Positions 44,421 to 53,494 of a stretch of 64,000 nt of DNA are shown here, one piece after another. The DNA is from Nitrospira sp. KM1. Lineage in GTDB: Bacteria > Nitrospirota > Nitrospiria > Nitrospirales > Nitrospiraceae. Where the stretch lies: contig NZ_AP022671.1 in NCBI RefSeq assembly GCF_011405515.1, positions 2,108,001 to 2,172,000 of the forward strand. The letters run 5' to 3'. Below the pieces are notes generated by a model that searched no databases, had not been told where the DNA came from, and saw only the letters and a list, made by a program, of their open reading frames with translations. Made by a program: the position numbers and the translations under genes. Numbering within the stretch: the first letter of the stretch is position 1; each line of letters starts with the position of its first letter.

Positions 44421-46397
44421 TCAGCTGCCGATTTCTCCCCCGTCATCCTTCGTAATGACGACACAGGATGAGCGTGGCCGGCTGCCGGCGGCGCCGTCCG
44501 GCCACGAGCTGAACGCCTTGGGATTGGCAGGATCGTTGGGCGCTTCGGTCGGCGTCTCCCCAGGATGCTGAATGCCGACGAACATGGTTTTCTCGTCCGG
44601 CGTGGTAAAGACGCCGGTGATTTCGCACTGTTTGGGACCGACGAGGAATCGTCGGGTTTCCCCCGTTCCCGGATCGGCACAAAGCATTTGATTGTTGCCG
44701 AATCCGGCATATGTGCCGCTGTTGATTGTGGAGGTCGAGACGTCGGTTTGGATCCAAAGGCGCCCGCTGGGCGCGACATAGAGGCCGTCCGGAGAACCAT
44801 ACTTATCACCGACAATCGTGGAGCCATGCGTCGGGTCGGCCGGATCTCCACAGAGCGCGAAGATGTCCCATTTGAACGTCGGCTCCGAAAAGTCGCGGGC
44901 ATAAAACCAGCGAATGATATGACCGTACACATTGTTGACGCGGGGATTGACCGCATCGATAGAAGGACGTGCGGATCCGGCCGCCGTGCTGCCGTCTGGA
45001 TTATTCGACGACTCCGGAGTCGTTCCGCGTCGGTTATTGTTGGTGAGCGTCGCGATGGCCGTGAGCGATTCCGGGAAGGTATCGATCCACTCCGGTCTAT
45101 CCATCATGGTCGCGCCGACGGCGTCGGCCGCGCCCCGTGTGTTGATCAGAATATCGTTCAGCGACCAACCCGCCGCGGCCAAGGCGGGATTGCTCGGAAG
45201 TAAGGGCAGCCACTCACCCGTTCCGTCGGACTTGAATTTCGCGACATAGAGGATCCCGTCGTCGAGCGGGTTGATCCCCAACAGACGGGCCTTGCGCCAT
45301 GGCTTATTCGACACATACCGATAGATATATTCGTTTCGTTCGTCGTCTCCCATATAGACGACGACCTTGCCGTCTTTTGTTTCCTGGACCCACGCCCCTT
45401 CGTGTTTTAGCCGGCCCAAAGCCGTCCGTTTGACCGGCATCGTATTAGGCTTGAACGGATCGATTTCGACCACCCACCCAAAGCGATTCGGTTCATTGAT
45501 CTCGACGTCGGCGTTGAATCTCGGATCTGTCGTAAACAGGCGGAGTCCTGAGTTGAATGGCGCAATCCCGTAGCGGTTCTCCAACTGGTTCTTCGGCATT
45601 GTTTTTTGGAAGAATCCGTTGAAATTTTCTTCGCACGCCAGATAGGTGCCCCACGGCGTGAACCCCATCGCGCAATTGTTCAACGTTCCAAGGACTCTTG
45701 TGCCTGTCGGGTCGTCAGTGGTTCTGAGCTTGGGATCTCCGGCGGCAGGTCCGCCGATCGCAATCGGAGTCATGCCGGTGATCCGCCGGGCGAACGGCGA
45801 TGGACGGACGACATCCCAGTCGCCGCGCCTTCTTCTCCGGTCCCATGGAAAACCGCTTCGCTTCGTGATTTCGATGATCGAGACGCCGTGGGCGTTGAGG
45901 CACTTGTTGGTTTTTTCCTGACTCCAACTCGCGATGCCGTCCGGGAACAGCAGCCCGTCGTCGGTGTATTCATGATTTTGGACCAGCAAGCCGCGCTGCG
46001 ATCCGATGATCGGAAAGTACACGACCCCGTCGTTGTGCATGCCCCACTGCCTGGCCTGGTCGGCCGCGCTATTGCTCGCATCCTGCTTGAAGGCCGGCCC
46101 GTGCGACAGAGGATCGCCCCATGCAATGAGGACTTCCGCCGTGTAGCCTGGCGGCACGGTGACGGTATCGGCATCCGAAACGGGAATTCCTCGAAACCCG
46201 AGAAGCGGTCGTCTCCGCTCATGAGCCGATGCGGGGACAGCCCGCAGGAGGGCGTCCATGCCACCAAAGGAAAGCGCGGCCGCTGCGGCCAAGCCGCCGG
46301 TCAGCAATCCACGCCGTGAAAGACGGGCATCCAGGATGTGTTGAAAGTGTTCATTGCTGGATTCGTTACAGCCCTTGTCATCAGCAGTGTTGTTCAT
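44421..46397 (-). CDS. phoX: PhoX-family alkaline phosphatase (DUF839), Tat-exported
   Basis: A 658-residue protein of the PhoX family, calcium/iron-dependent phosphatases that release phosphate from organic esters outside the cytoplasm. A twin-arginine signal is seen at residues 27-40 (SRRGLLTGGLAAAA). Typical PhoX phrases include NHEYTDDG, GTLNNCAMGFTPWGTYLACE, KHEGAWV, VVYMGDDERNEYIYRYVS, and SPDGLYVAPSGRLWIQTD. The ribosome site AAGGAGATCTCC precedes the ATG. It is the left member of the phosphate-related region. No clear Pho box was found in its own upstream region. Confidence 0.9.
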   Translation of the reverse strand: MNNTADDKGCNESSNEHFQHILDARLSRRGLLTGGLAAAAALSFGGMDALLRAVPASAHERRRPLLGFRGIPVSDADTVTVPPGYTAEVLIAWGDPLSHGPAFKQDASNSAADQARQWGMHNDGVVYFPIIGSQRGLLVQNHEYTDDGLLFPDGIASWSQEKTNKCLNAHGVSIIEITKRSGFPWDRRRRRGDWDVVRPSPFARRITGMTPIAIGGPAAGDPKLRTTDDPTGTRVLGTLNNCAMGFTPWGTYLACEENFNGFFQKTMPKNQLENRYGIAPFNSGLRLFTTDPRFNADVEINEPNRFGWVVEIDPFKPNTMPVKRTALGRLKHEGAWVQETKDGKVVVYMGDDERNEYIYRYVSNKPWRKARLLGINPLDDGILYVAKFKSDGTGEWLPLLPSNPALAAAGWSLNDILINTRGAADAVGATMMDRPEWIDTFPESLTAIATLTNNNRRGTTPESSNNPDGSTAAGSARPSIDAVNPRVNNVYGHIIRWFYARDFSEPTFKWDIFALCGDPADPTHGSTIVGDKYGSPDGLYVAPSGRLWIQTDVSTSTINSGTYAGFGNNQMLCADPGTGETRRFLVGPKQCEITGVFTTPDEKTMFVGIQHPGETPTEAPNDPANPKAFSSWPDGAAGSRPRSSCVVITKDDGGEIGS

Positions 46398-47214
46398 TGG
46401 AGATCTCCTTATTAAGAAATGTGCACACCATGACGCAGTTCAAAAATCCGGGCGAATCAAACAGCACAAGCTTTGGGCTGTGACGGTGCGCGCATGGTCA
46501 GCGCTTCTACGCAGCCATCGATCTCACCTTGGTCAATGCCGTTATCCTTGAAAACACGCCGCGCGCATCGAAGCTGCAGTCCTCTCTGCGTCGCACAACA
46601 TGTGGCCGGCAATCTCCCAAGCGGTGGTTACGAACAGGTCTCACCGCAATTAAAAAACCGTAACGATCGATGTTGTTCGATTTTTTGCACTAAGACGAAG
46701 AAGTCCAGAGCACTCGCGCCGACATTCGATGCACGCCGTATTCAGAAAGGTGGGACTTACAACATCGGCCGAATGAGGATGTTCCAGGGCGATTGATCAG
46801 CCGGCTAACCTACAGTGCGGTAACGATGCCGTGGCCAACGCGCCTGCTCTGGGTTGGCAGTGGCCTTCGGAGAGAAAGAAGTTCCTAGGGGCGTTTGAGT
46901 GTGCGACCAGTGAAGAACTGATCACGCCATACCGCCGGCTCGAGCATCAATTTTGAGCATTCATAGGCATCAATTGCACAGCAATGCACACACAGAACAG
47001 AGGCGGACCATGGATCATACGGACAATTTTCATCCCAACGTGCGTCTGCGGCGTTGACCGCGAGAGGTTTTTGAACTCTCGATTACCAACGCGTAACCTC
47101 CTTATGAATTCTGAGTTACATGTGCAGGAAAAGCTTCCGGGTATTGCCTTTGCATTTTGAGTTCATCTGAAAGACGGTGGCTGATCCTGTTCAATCTCTT
47201 ACAAGGAGGAGAAG
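46398..47214. other. 817 bp gap upstream of phoX
   Basis: No convincing gene. A period-10 pair of TTACC and GTAACC (about 47084-47099) resembles but does not match the 11 bp spacing of the candidate Pho boxes. The right end carries an AAGGAGGAG ribosome binding site for the small gene at 47215. Confidence 0.45.
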
Positions 47215-47361
47215 ATGGTAGTGATTATCGGGTTTGTCACGATGACAGCGTTGGTATTGGTCCTCGCTCATGGCATGGCAAGAGAGAGTGAAGCTGAAAA
47301 GCGGCGTGTGAATCGGCTCACCTTGACCGAGCTTCATGAACCCCTCAAAAAAGCGGCCTAA
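47215..47361 (+). CDS. 48-residue single-pass membrane peptide
   Basis: ATG 47215 is preceded by ACAAGGAGGAGAAG, one of the strongest ribosome binding sites in the window. The peptide begins with a hydrophobic helix (MVVIIGFVTMTALVLVLAHG) and continues with a charged tail (MARESEAEKRRVNRLTLTEL) ending in HEPLKKAA. It looks like a real small inner-membrane protein, N-terminus out or in unknown. It lies upstream of olsB and could belong to the same stress response. No family recognised. Confidence 0.65.
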   Translation: MVVIIGFVTMTALVLVLAHGMARESEAEKRRVNRLTLTELHEPLKKAA

Positions 47362-47591
47362 ACAGGAGACCCACTGCCGATTGGGAATACCGGACCAGAA
47401 TCCTGCCTGATGAATTCTTGCTCGCAAGGCTCACCTGCAAACGGCATCCCTGCATGGAGCAGGCAACTGCTGCCGTACCAATTCCATCGCTATTTTGTAG
47501 GTGAGTGACCGCATCCGCTCCAATCCACATCACTGACCAACCTGAGAACCTGTCGACACCGTCCCAGAATTAACTCTCACGACATCGTGGT

Positions 47592-47609
47592 ATTACACTT
47601 TCGTTACAG
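47592..47609 (+). promoter_or_regulatory. Candidate Pho box upstream of olsB
   Basis: TTACA (47593-47597) is repeated as TTACA (47604-47608), an exact 11 bp period, in ATTACACTTTCGTTACAG. It ends about 53 bp before the olsB start. The spacing is that of PhoB half-sites, which bind once per helical turn. Confidence 0.5.
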
Positions 47610-47661
47610 GGGTCGGCCAAGCTGTAGGAAAGACAGCTATCCCAGCTTGAAGGAGGAGATG

Positions 47662-48420
47662 ATGGCACAGCCCTGCAATAGAAGACTATCGATGGGCCTG
47701 GCGAAAACACAGGATGAGGTACGTGCCGCTCAGCGCTTGCGGTATGAAGTATTCGCTGAAGAATGTGGTGCATCATTGAGCTCTCTGGATCACGAGATTG
47801 ACCATGATGAACTCGACGAGTATTGCGATCATCTGATTGTGCGAGATCTAGCAGAGAATCAGGTGGTGGGAACCTATCGGATTCTTACGTCATGGAAGGC
47901 CCAAGAGGCCGGAAAGTTCTATTCCCAGGATGAGTTCGATCTGCACAATCTTATGACATTGGTTCCTCGCATCGTCGAGGTCGGACGGTCTTGCATTCGG
48001 CAAGGCTACCGCGAGGGCGCTGTTATCACGCTCCTGTGGTCCGGCCTTGCTCAATATATGATGACGCGCGGGTACGAATATCTTATGGGGTGCGCGAGTA
48101 TTCGACTTGACGATGGCGGTATAACGGCGAGCAGGACATATCTCACTCTGAAGGAACACTGTCTCGCTCCCGAGCATTGGCGTGTGTTCCCCAGAGTGCC
48201 GTTTCCTGTCAAATCGGCTGCCCCTATCCCTTTCGAAGCTCTGCCGCCACTGATCAAGGGGTACGTCAGGCTCGGAGCCTATGTCTGCGGCGAGCTCGCT
48301 TGGGATTGCCAGTTCAACACCGCCGACCTGCTCATGTTCCTACCATTATCGAAAATGAACCCTCGGTATGCGCGGCATTTCATGGGACGGCCATGTTCGA
48401 ACGAATTATCCGCAGCGTAA
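47662..48420 (+). CDS. olsB: Ornithine N-acyltransferase OlsB-like (GNAT/autoinducer-synthase fold)
   Basis: A 252-residue protein of the OlsB group, which transfers a 3-hydroxyacyl chain from ACP to ornithine, the first step of ornithine-lipid synthesis. Signatures are AAQRLRYEVFAEECGA, DEYCDHLIVRDL, VVGTYRIL and VEVGRSCIRQGYREGAVITL. The start at 47662 follows AAGGAGG. Its end overlaps the acyltransferase gene olsA by 28 bp, indicating coupled expression. Ornithine lipids often replace phospholipids under phosphate limitation, which fits the Pho context. Confidence 0.87.
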   Translation: MAQPCNRRLSMGLAKTQDEVRAAQRLRYEVFAEECGASLSSLDHEIDHDELDEYCDHLIVRDLAENQVVGTYRILTSWKAQEAGKFYSQDEFDLHNLMTLVPRIVEVGRSCIRQGYREGAVITLLWSGLAQYMMTRGYEYLMGCASIRLDDGGITASRTYLTLKEHCLAPEHWRVFPRVPFPVKSAAPIPFEALPPLIKGYVRLGAYVCGELAWDCQFNTADLLMFLPLSKMNPRYARHFMGRPCSNELSAA

Positions 48421-49205
48421 GCGGATTCGTCCGGGGACTGCGCCTCACATGGCATATCGTCAAGGGCGCGTTGATCACGGCCATACATTTCCGCCATGCC
48501 GATCCAAATGAACGCGACGTAATGATTCAACAATGGTCGCGCGCCTGTTTAGCCATCCTGAATGTTCGACTGCGCATTCATGGCGATGTCCCCTCTTCTG
48601 CTCCAGCCATCTTGTTCGCCGCCAATCACGTTTCCTGGCTCGATATCTTGGGGCTCAATGCCGTCAAGCGGGTCCGGTTCGTTGCCAAATCGGAGGTTCG
48701 CCGATGGCCGCTCGTGGGTTGGCTGGCCAAGCAAGCTGACACGCTGTTCATCAAGCGGAATTCTCCCAGTGAGCTCATTCCCATTAACCGGTCTCTACAC
48801 ATTGCGTTGAAGGGCGGCCAATCTGTGGGGCTCTTTCCTGAAGGAACGACTTCTAGTGGCCGTTCGGTTTTAAGATTCCATTCCGGTCTTTTCGAATCAG
48901 CAGTGACCAGTCGCTCCGCTGTCTGTCCCGTGGCCCTAAGCTATCAGACCTCCGATGGTCATCCGTGTTTCAGAGCCGCATTCGTAGGGAATCAAACGTT
49001 GTTGGCTTCCATATGGAACGTCCTGACGCTCCCAGTGCTGTATCTCAATCTCCATTTCATGCCCCCCTTATCCAGTTCGCAGTTCGACCGTCATGAGCTC
49101 TCACAACATGCCCGGACCGCGATCTTGGCGAAGGTCAGTCACACGGAATGCCCATGGTCGGTTGCGCATGCAGCCGGATCACAGGTTGAGTGTGCCCATA
49201 GATGA
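48393..49205 (+). CDS. olsA: Lyso-ornithine lipid acyltransferase OlsA-like (PlsC family)
   Basis: A 270-residue membrane-associated 1-acylglycerol-phosphate acyltransferase-family protein. The NHxxxxD catalytic motif is NHVSWLDIL and the substrate motif is GLFPEGTTSSGRSVLRFHSG. In the Ols pathway it adds the second acyl chain. The ATG at 48393 is inside the end of olsB; the longer frame upstream lies in the olsB coding region and is rejected. The olsB-olsA overlap supports this role over a general PlsC. Confidence 0.88.
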   Translation: MFERIIRSVSGFVRGLRLTWHIVKGALITAIHFRHADPNERDVMIQQWSRACLAILNVRLRIHGDVPSSAPAILFAANHVSWLDILGLNAVKRVRFVAKSEVRRWPLVGWLAKQADTLFIKRNSPSELIPINRSLHIALKGGQSVGLFPEGTTSSGRSVLRFHSGLFESAVTSRSAVCPVALSYQTSDGHPCFRAAFVGNQTLLASIWNVLTLPVLYLNLHFMPPLSSSQFDRHELSQHARTAILAKVSHTECPWSVAHAAGSQVECAHR

Positions 49206-49765
49206 TGCTGTCCAAGCCTGCGGAGCAACGAGTCCGGTTTAGGGTGCCTTGACTCCGTCATTTCAAACAAGTTCTGCCTTTCACTGGTCAGAGGCCCCCG
49301 GGCTCTCAAAGGCAGGTGGGAGCGGGGCAGGAGTCCTGGCCCGCCGGCCGTCGCGAGTTCTGATGGCGCACCAACAACGAGAAAGAAATACCTAGGAAGA
49401 TGGAAACACTTAGTGCGATTGCACATTCAGCTCCTGTGTCTGCCCCCTCAGAAGCCGAAGGCAGCAATCAAGCGGTTGACCAATTGAGGATCTTTGCTCA
49501 TGGCGGGAATGCGGAGACGAACTCGCCCAGATTAACGGACGGGAGATACATCCATGATTCGAAGCGATGTATCCCGTGAGTGTAATGAAGTCTTGAGGGA
49601 GATGTAACCGTTATTTTCAGTCAATTTTGTACAAATGGTCACATTGAGTTCGCTTTTGAACTTAAGAGAAGAATTAGGTCGTGCAGGGCATTATTTACGG
49701 TCTGCACTTCTGAACGAATAGTTCAAGGGACATCCCTCGCGTTCTAACAATCGCTAACCTGCAGG
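49206..49765. other. 560 bp gap between olsA and the DUF6328-like gene
   Basis: No convincing gene; a 59-codon frame at 49400-49579 has its ribosome-site-like AGGAAG too close to the ATG. Just before the next gene, CTAAC is repeated with a 10 bp period (49744-49758). Confidence 0.4.
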
Positions 49766-50236
49766 ATGAGAACACTCTCCGTGGGACGACTTGACGGTGT
49801 TCATGGCCCTGGCTCCAAGATGGAGTCTGCGCGGCTGCGAGAATGTCAATCTATTTTATTTGGTATCCAGATCCTCTTACTATTTCAAGTTGCGGTGGCC
49901 AGCCTATACTTCCGGCAATTGCTTGATCCCAAGCAGCGTCATCTCCACCTCATGGCAACTTTTCTTGTTGCCGTCACAGCCGCCTTGATGGTGACCCCGT
50001 GGTCTCGCCATAGACGACCCGCTCATGACGAAACGATTGTGGCGCGTGCTGTATTGGCAGGCAGGCTTTCATTCATGTTTTGTATGCTTGTAGATTTGTA
50101 TTTCATTGGATGGATGATATTAAAAAGCCAAGCATTGGCTTTGAGCCTATCAGTCCTCCTGGCGATCGTCTGTACAGGGGTTTGGTTCATTCCGCCCTTC
50201 GTCTATGGTCGTCGGCATTACCACTATAACGGATGA
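49766..50236 (+). CDS. DUF6328-like integral membrane protein
   Basis: A 156-residue protein with four hydrophobic segments: ILFGIQILLLFQVAVASLYF, HLMATFLVAVTAALMVTPW, FMFCMLVDLYFIGWMILK, and LSVLLAIVCTGVWFIPPFVY. The opening SARLRECQSILFGIQILLLF and the TPWSRHR segment resemble DUF6328. Function is unknown. The true start may be the second Met (MESARLREC, 49820). Confidence 0.65.
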   Translation: MRTLSVGRLDGVHGPGSKMESARLRECQSILFGIQILLLFQVAVASLYFRQLLDPKQRHLHLMATFLVAVTAALMVTPWSRHRRPAHDETIVARAVLAGRLSFMFCMLVDLYFIGWMILKSQALALSLSVLLAIVCTGVWFIPPFVYGRRHYHYNG

Positions 50237-50308
50237 GAAGGCTTGAAGGACTCGTGATCTGATCCTTCTGCCATTTCTCTGTCCGGACAGATCCGCGCAG
50301 AGCCCTGC

Positions 50309-50806
50309 ATGGCTCAGAGTATTGTCTACAAGTATTACACAATTGAGAGCGCTCCCCGTCAGGGATTCAATCAGCAATGGCGACCAGAAATCATCATCAT
50401 CTCGGCAAAAGGTGAACATGGCACGACGATGCGACATTTCACCATTGAGGAGGTCAGTTACCCCACTGAAGCAGAAGCCGACAGGCACGGCGTTGCCTAT
50501 GGCAAACAGATCATTGATGGAAAAGTCCTGGGAGTTCGCATCGCCGATCCCAGAGGCCAAGTCGGGAGGATGCTGTATTTACAATACAAAGATTCTGAGA
50601 TTAGTTCCGCGCCCTTTGTGGTGCGCAATACCAGGCCAGAACAGTGGAGGGCTTGTATCCAAATAATATCGCGGAATAACACTGCGCCTTCCGGCGAATT
50701 CATCGATGAACGACGGTTCTATGCCACAGAACATGCTGCCCATGAAGCTGGGTTTGAATATGGCCGCTACATCATCGACGGCCATCTCCCGGCCGGACCC
50801 CGTTGA
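50309..50806 (+). CDS. Hypothetical protein with an internal duplication
   Basis: A 165-residue soluble protein. Two halves share a motif: VSYPTEAEADRHGVAYGKQI then IDGKVLG (about 49-75) and RFYATEHAAHEAGFEYGRYI then IDGHLPAG (about 135-163). The shared element is YxTExxAxxxGxxYGxxIIDG. No family recognised. It ends about 90 bp before the atypical OmpR-type regulator gene. Confidence 0.62.
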   Translation: MAQSIVYKYYTIESAPRQGFNQQWRPEIIIISAKGEHGTTMRHFTIEEVSYPTEAEADRHGVAYGKQIIDGKVLGVRIADPRGQVGRMLYLQYKDSEISSAPFVVRNTRPEQWRACIQIISRNNTAPSGEFIDERRFYATEHAAHEAGFEYGRYIIDGHLPAGPR

Positions 50807-50892
50807 AGTGAGTGGCATCGAGGAAGGGTTTTGACGGCGGGGCCAGCAATGGGAAGCAGTTCATGCCTAGAGAGCGTATACGTCTGGGGGCC

Positions 50893-51594
50893 ATGTCCAT
50901 GACGATGGCGGAAAGTTCCGACAAGCCAACCGTGTTGATAGTGACTTCCCATGAAAGAACAGGGGAATCACTTGGTCGGAATTTCCGAGCTGCGGGCTAC
51001 GAGGTCTTGTTAACGGCTCATCAATCCTCTGCACTCGAGACCTTGAGATGGGCACGCCCGTCGGTATTGCTCGCGCACCGTCAAGCGTGTGATTTTGCGA
51101 AACTGCGCAAGGCTGTATTCGCCATCCCCATTGTCGCCATGGATGGTCCAGAGGCCTATCGATCTGAGGATGTATGGGTAGAAGTACTTTCGCGCGGGGC
51201 GGATGGGTTTGTCTGTGAGTATCCTACTCGTGAACTTGTCGCTCGAGTGCGAGCAGTGATGCGCCGTCACAATATGGTACACGGGTCCGTCTCATATACT
51301 GCTGGAGGCATCTACCTGCATCGCGAGCGTTATGAGGCGCGCATCCACGGTACGCTGCTCGATCTGACCCGCATGGAATTTCAGGTTTTACAGGTATTGG
51401 TCCAAGAACCTGGCCGTGTCTTTGCCCGTCGGACTCTGCTCAATAGAATAGGGAAAGAGGACTGTGACACTGATGAGCATGCGATTGACACCTATATCTA
51501 TGGGTTGCGGCGAAAAATTGAGCAAGATCCTGCCAAACCTGCATTGATCCTCACCGTCAGAGGGTTTGGCTACAAGTTATGCGACACTAATTGA
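50893..51594 (+). CDS. OmpR-family regulator with degenerate receiver
   Basis: A 233-residue protein with a receiver-like domain and an intact winged helix. The receiver lacks the acidic pocket (TVLIVTSHERTGE in place of VDDE) and has His where the phospho-acceptor Asp should be (VLLAHRQACDF). The DNA-binding half is normal (LTRMEFQVLQVLVQEPGRVF, HAIDTYIYGLRRKIE, LTVRGFGYKL). It is therefore likely to be phosphorylation-independent. The start at 50893 (MSMTMAESS) is chosen over the longer frame because GGGGG precedes it. It lies 183 bp upstream of the PhoB-type gene and resembles the regulator at 54408. Confidence 0.85.
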   Translation: MSMTMAESSDKPTVLIVTSHERTGESLGRNFRAAGYEVLLTAHQSSALETLRWARPSVLLAHRQACDFAKLRKAVFAIPIVAMDGPEAYRSEDVWVEVLSRGADGFVCEYPTRELVARVRAVMRRHNMVHGSVSYTAGGIYLHRERYEARIHGTLLDLTRMEFQVLQVLVQEPGRVFARRTLLNRIGKEDCDTDEHAIDTYIYGLRRKIEQDPAKPALILTVRGFGYKLCDTN

Positions 51595-51666
51595 AACGAA
51601 TTCCTGGGTTCCCCTCTATCTATCGTGACTAACCGACTCCGGACCGACCCGCAGAACCTCGCTTAT

Positions 51667-51693
51667 TTAACATCGCCTTAATAAGTTCATAAC
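51667..51693 (+). promoter_or_regulatory. Candidate Pho box upstream of the PhoB-type gene
   Basis: Three pentamers at exact 11 bp spacing: TTAAC (51667-51671), TTAAT (51678-51682) and ATAAC (51689-51693). It lies 85-111 bp before the regulator start. This is the clearest of the candidate boxes and would allow autoregulation. Confidence 0.6.
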
Positions 51694-51777
51694 CATATTG
51701 CAGCTTTCCTCTTGTAGGGAAAAGGAGGTCTTCCAGCTCACGTGTCGTCAGGCTGTGCAAATTAAGGGGGGGTCTTC

Positions 51778-52488
51778 ATGTTCCATGCACCCAGCAAAAA
51801 AGTACTCATCGTCGAAGATGAAAAAGACATTCTGCAGTTGGTGAAGATGTACGTCGAGAAGGAAGGCTTCCGAACTCTCATTGCAATGGACGGCGCCGAT
51901 GCCTTACGCCAAGTCAGAGCAAACCGTCCGGACCTGATCTTGTTGGATCTCATGCTCCCGGAAATTGACGGTCTGGAAGTGTGCAAGAAGCTCCGTCTCA
52001 TGCCGCAGACGGCCATGCTTCCCATCATCATGCTCACGGCAAAAAGCGAGGAATCGGATACGATTGTGGGCCTCGAGCTCGGAGCCGACGATTATGTGAC
52101 GAAACCGTTCAGTCCCAGGGGACTCATGGCCAGGATCAAGGCGTTGTTCAGGAGGCTGGAACGAGCCAATGACCGTGAGGCGAGCGACTATCGGTATGGT
52201 CATCTGAATCTGAACGTGTCGCGTCATGAGGTCACCGTGCAAGGGCGGGAAATCACGTTGACCGTCAAGGAATTTGGCCTTCTCGAACATCTCCTGAAAA
52301 ATCCCGGACGAGTACTCACCCGGGATGTTCTACTCAACAATGTCTGGGGCTATGACTATCATGGCACCACAAGAACCGTCGATGTTCATGTCCGTCGAAT
52401 CAAACAAAAACTTCCTCTCCTGAATGATGCGATTCTTTCGGTCCAATCGGTAGGTTATAAGCTCAAGGAACAGGACCTGCACGCGTGA
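51778..52488 (+). CDS. phoB: PhoB-type response regulator (OmpR family)
   Basis: A 236-residue regulator with an intact receiver (KVLIVEDEKDIL, LILLDLMLPEIDG, DYVTKPFSPRGLMARI) and winged helix (LTVKEFGLLEHLLKNPGRVL, RTVDVHVRRIKQKL, SVGYKLK). The closest known type is PhoB/PhoP. The phosphate-related neighbours support PhoB. No PhoR kinase or PhoU is present in the window, so its activator is unknown. GGGGGG precedes the start. Confidence 0.88.
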   Translation: MFHAPSKKVLIVEDEKDILQLVKMYVEKEGFRTLIAMDGADALRQVRANRPDLILLDLMLPEIDGLEVCKKLRLMPQTAMLPIIMLTAKSEESDTIVGLELGADDYVTKPFSPRGLMARIKALFRRLERANDREASDYRYGHLNLNVSRHEVTVQGREITLTVKEFGLLEHLLKNPGRVLTRDVLLNNVWGYDYHGTTRTVDVHVRRIKQKLPLLNDAILSVQSVGYKLKEQDLHA

Positions 52489-52569
52489 CGATGCCCGTCG
52501 CGGGCAGGATGGCTTCGCTACCGGATCGTACGCCGACTGTGCTCTGAGTTCCTCCGATACCGTCTAAGA

Positions 52570-52941
52570 ATGAGTTCCCTTTTTCGCCTCGCAGTTTTAC
52601 CGGTTTTAATAGGAATCACGTCGATTCTTTTCTCTTGCGGACACTACCATGTTGAATATCTCGAAGAGAGTCTCCGCCATACGACACAACCGGAGCTGAT
52701 TCACAAGTTCGGGTATCCTCAACGACTTAAACGCCTCAAGAACGGCGACACGGTGTGGGAATATGATTTTCACGGGAGGCGGTCCGAGTGTGCGTCCTAT
52801 GCCATCACGTTTGATGCGGATGAGATCCTGCGAGGCTGGACCCGGCGTGATTGTGCTCCCGACCGCACCGGTGCGATCAATCCAGGGCGATCTCAACACT
52901 CTTCACGCATATGCGCTCTTGCAACGTTTTCCTTAACTTGA
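52570..52941 (+). CDS. Lipoprotein, BamE/SmpA-like repeat
   Basis: A 123-residue protein with a lipoprotein signal (LIGITSILFSCGHYH) and a short SmpA/BamE-like motif: QPELIHKFGYPQRLKRLKNG followed by DTVWEYDF. The C-terminus beyond this is unremarkable. It would be anchored in a membrane by lipid. It follows the phoB-like gene by 81 bp on the same strand. Confidence 0.65.
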   Translation: MSSLFRLAVLPVLIGITSILFSCGHYHVEYLEESLRHTTQPELIHKFGYPQRLKRLKNGDTVWEYDFHGRRSECASYAITFDADEILRGWTRRDCAPDRTGAINPGRSQHSSRICALATFSLT

Positions 52942-53046
52942 CTGGACGGGAGGACGCTGGCAAGACACAGTCATTCGATATCGATGCGGACGCTATCGAA
53001 ACACTTGATACGTGATTTCCAAGAACGTGGCGAGGAAGATTCCGGT

Positions 53047-53457
53047 CTACTGCGGCTTCACCGAAGTAGTGCGGCCGGCGTTTTGTGAAGGCAATGACTC
53101 AGGTTCCTCATTGATCTTCAAACCGATTTCCTGCAAAGCTTTCGGATATGGGGCGCAGTATTCTTTTGATCGCGCGGGGGTCTGCTCATATTTTTCCAAA
53201 CAACTCCGGTATGCTTTCACCAACAGCGTTGCTTCCTGATACACCGCAGTGGCAGCCTCAGCCTGGCGAAACGTCTGGCATTGAATGGCTACTTCCCGGT
53301 CTAAAATTGTTTCGCCGGACATCTTGGAGCATGTGACATCGATGTATTGATGCGGACTGTTGCAGGCAACAATTACAAACGCGAGCATGCCGGTGAAACC
53401 CGTTCCCAAAACCTTGCAAGTGTTGAATCCCACCCGCACATGGTCTCCCATCGTCAT
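53047..53457 (-). CDS. Putative lipoprotein
   Basis: A 136-residue protein with a lipobox-like GMLAFVIVAC after a basic N-terminus, then a hydrophilic domain with several cysteines (VTCSKMSG, IQCQTFRQ, RSCLEKYEQ, KEYCAPYP). No family recognised. A candidate Pho box lies 21-37 bp upstream of the ATG. It is oriented opposite to its neighbours. Confidence 0.6.
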   Translation of the reverse strand: MTMGDHVRVGFNTCKVLGTGFTGMLAFVIVACNSPHQYIDVTCSKMSGETILDREVAIQCQTFRQAEAATAVYQEATLLVKAYRSCLEKYEQTPARSKEYCAPYPKALQEIGLKINEEPESLPSQNAGRTTSVKPQ

Positions 53458-53477
53458 TACAGGAGCGGCAACATCGT

Positions 53478-53494
53478 GTTACGACCCGGTTAAC
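53478..53494 (-). promoter_or_regulatory. Candidate Pho box near the 53047-53457 lipoprotein
   Basis: On the minus strand TTAAC and GTAAC stand 11 bp apart (GTTAACCGGGTCGTAAC). The box is only about 20 bp from the ATG, so the promoter would be very close to the gene or the box may instead serve the plus-strand gene at 53696. Confidence 0.4.

Noticed and set aside
47084-47099. Pho box upstream of the small peptide gene
   Set aside because: The TTACC/GTAACC pair has a 10 bp rather than 11 bp period and was not counted with the better sites.
49400-49579. 59-codon open frame
   Set aside because: The AGGAAG is too close to the ATG to serve as a ribosome site, and the peptide has no recognisable features.
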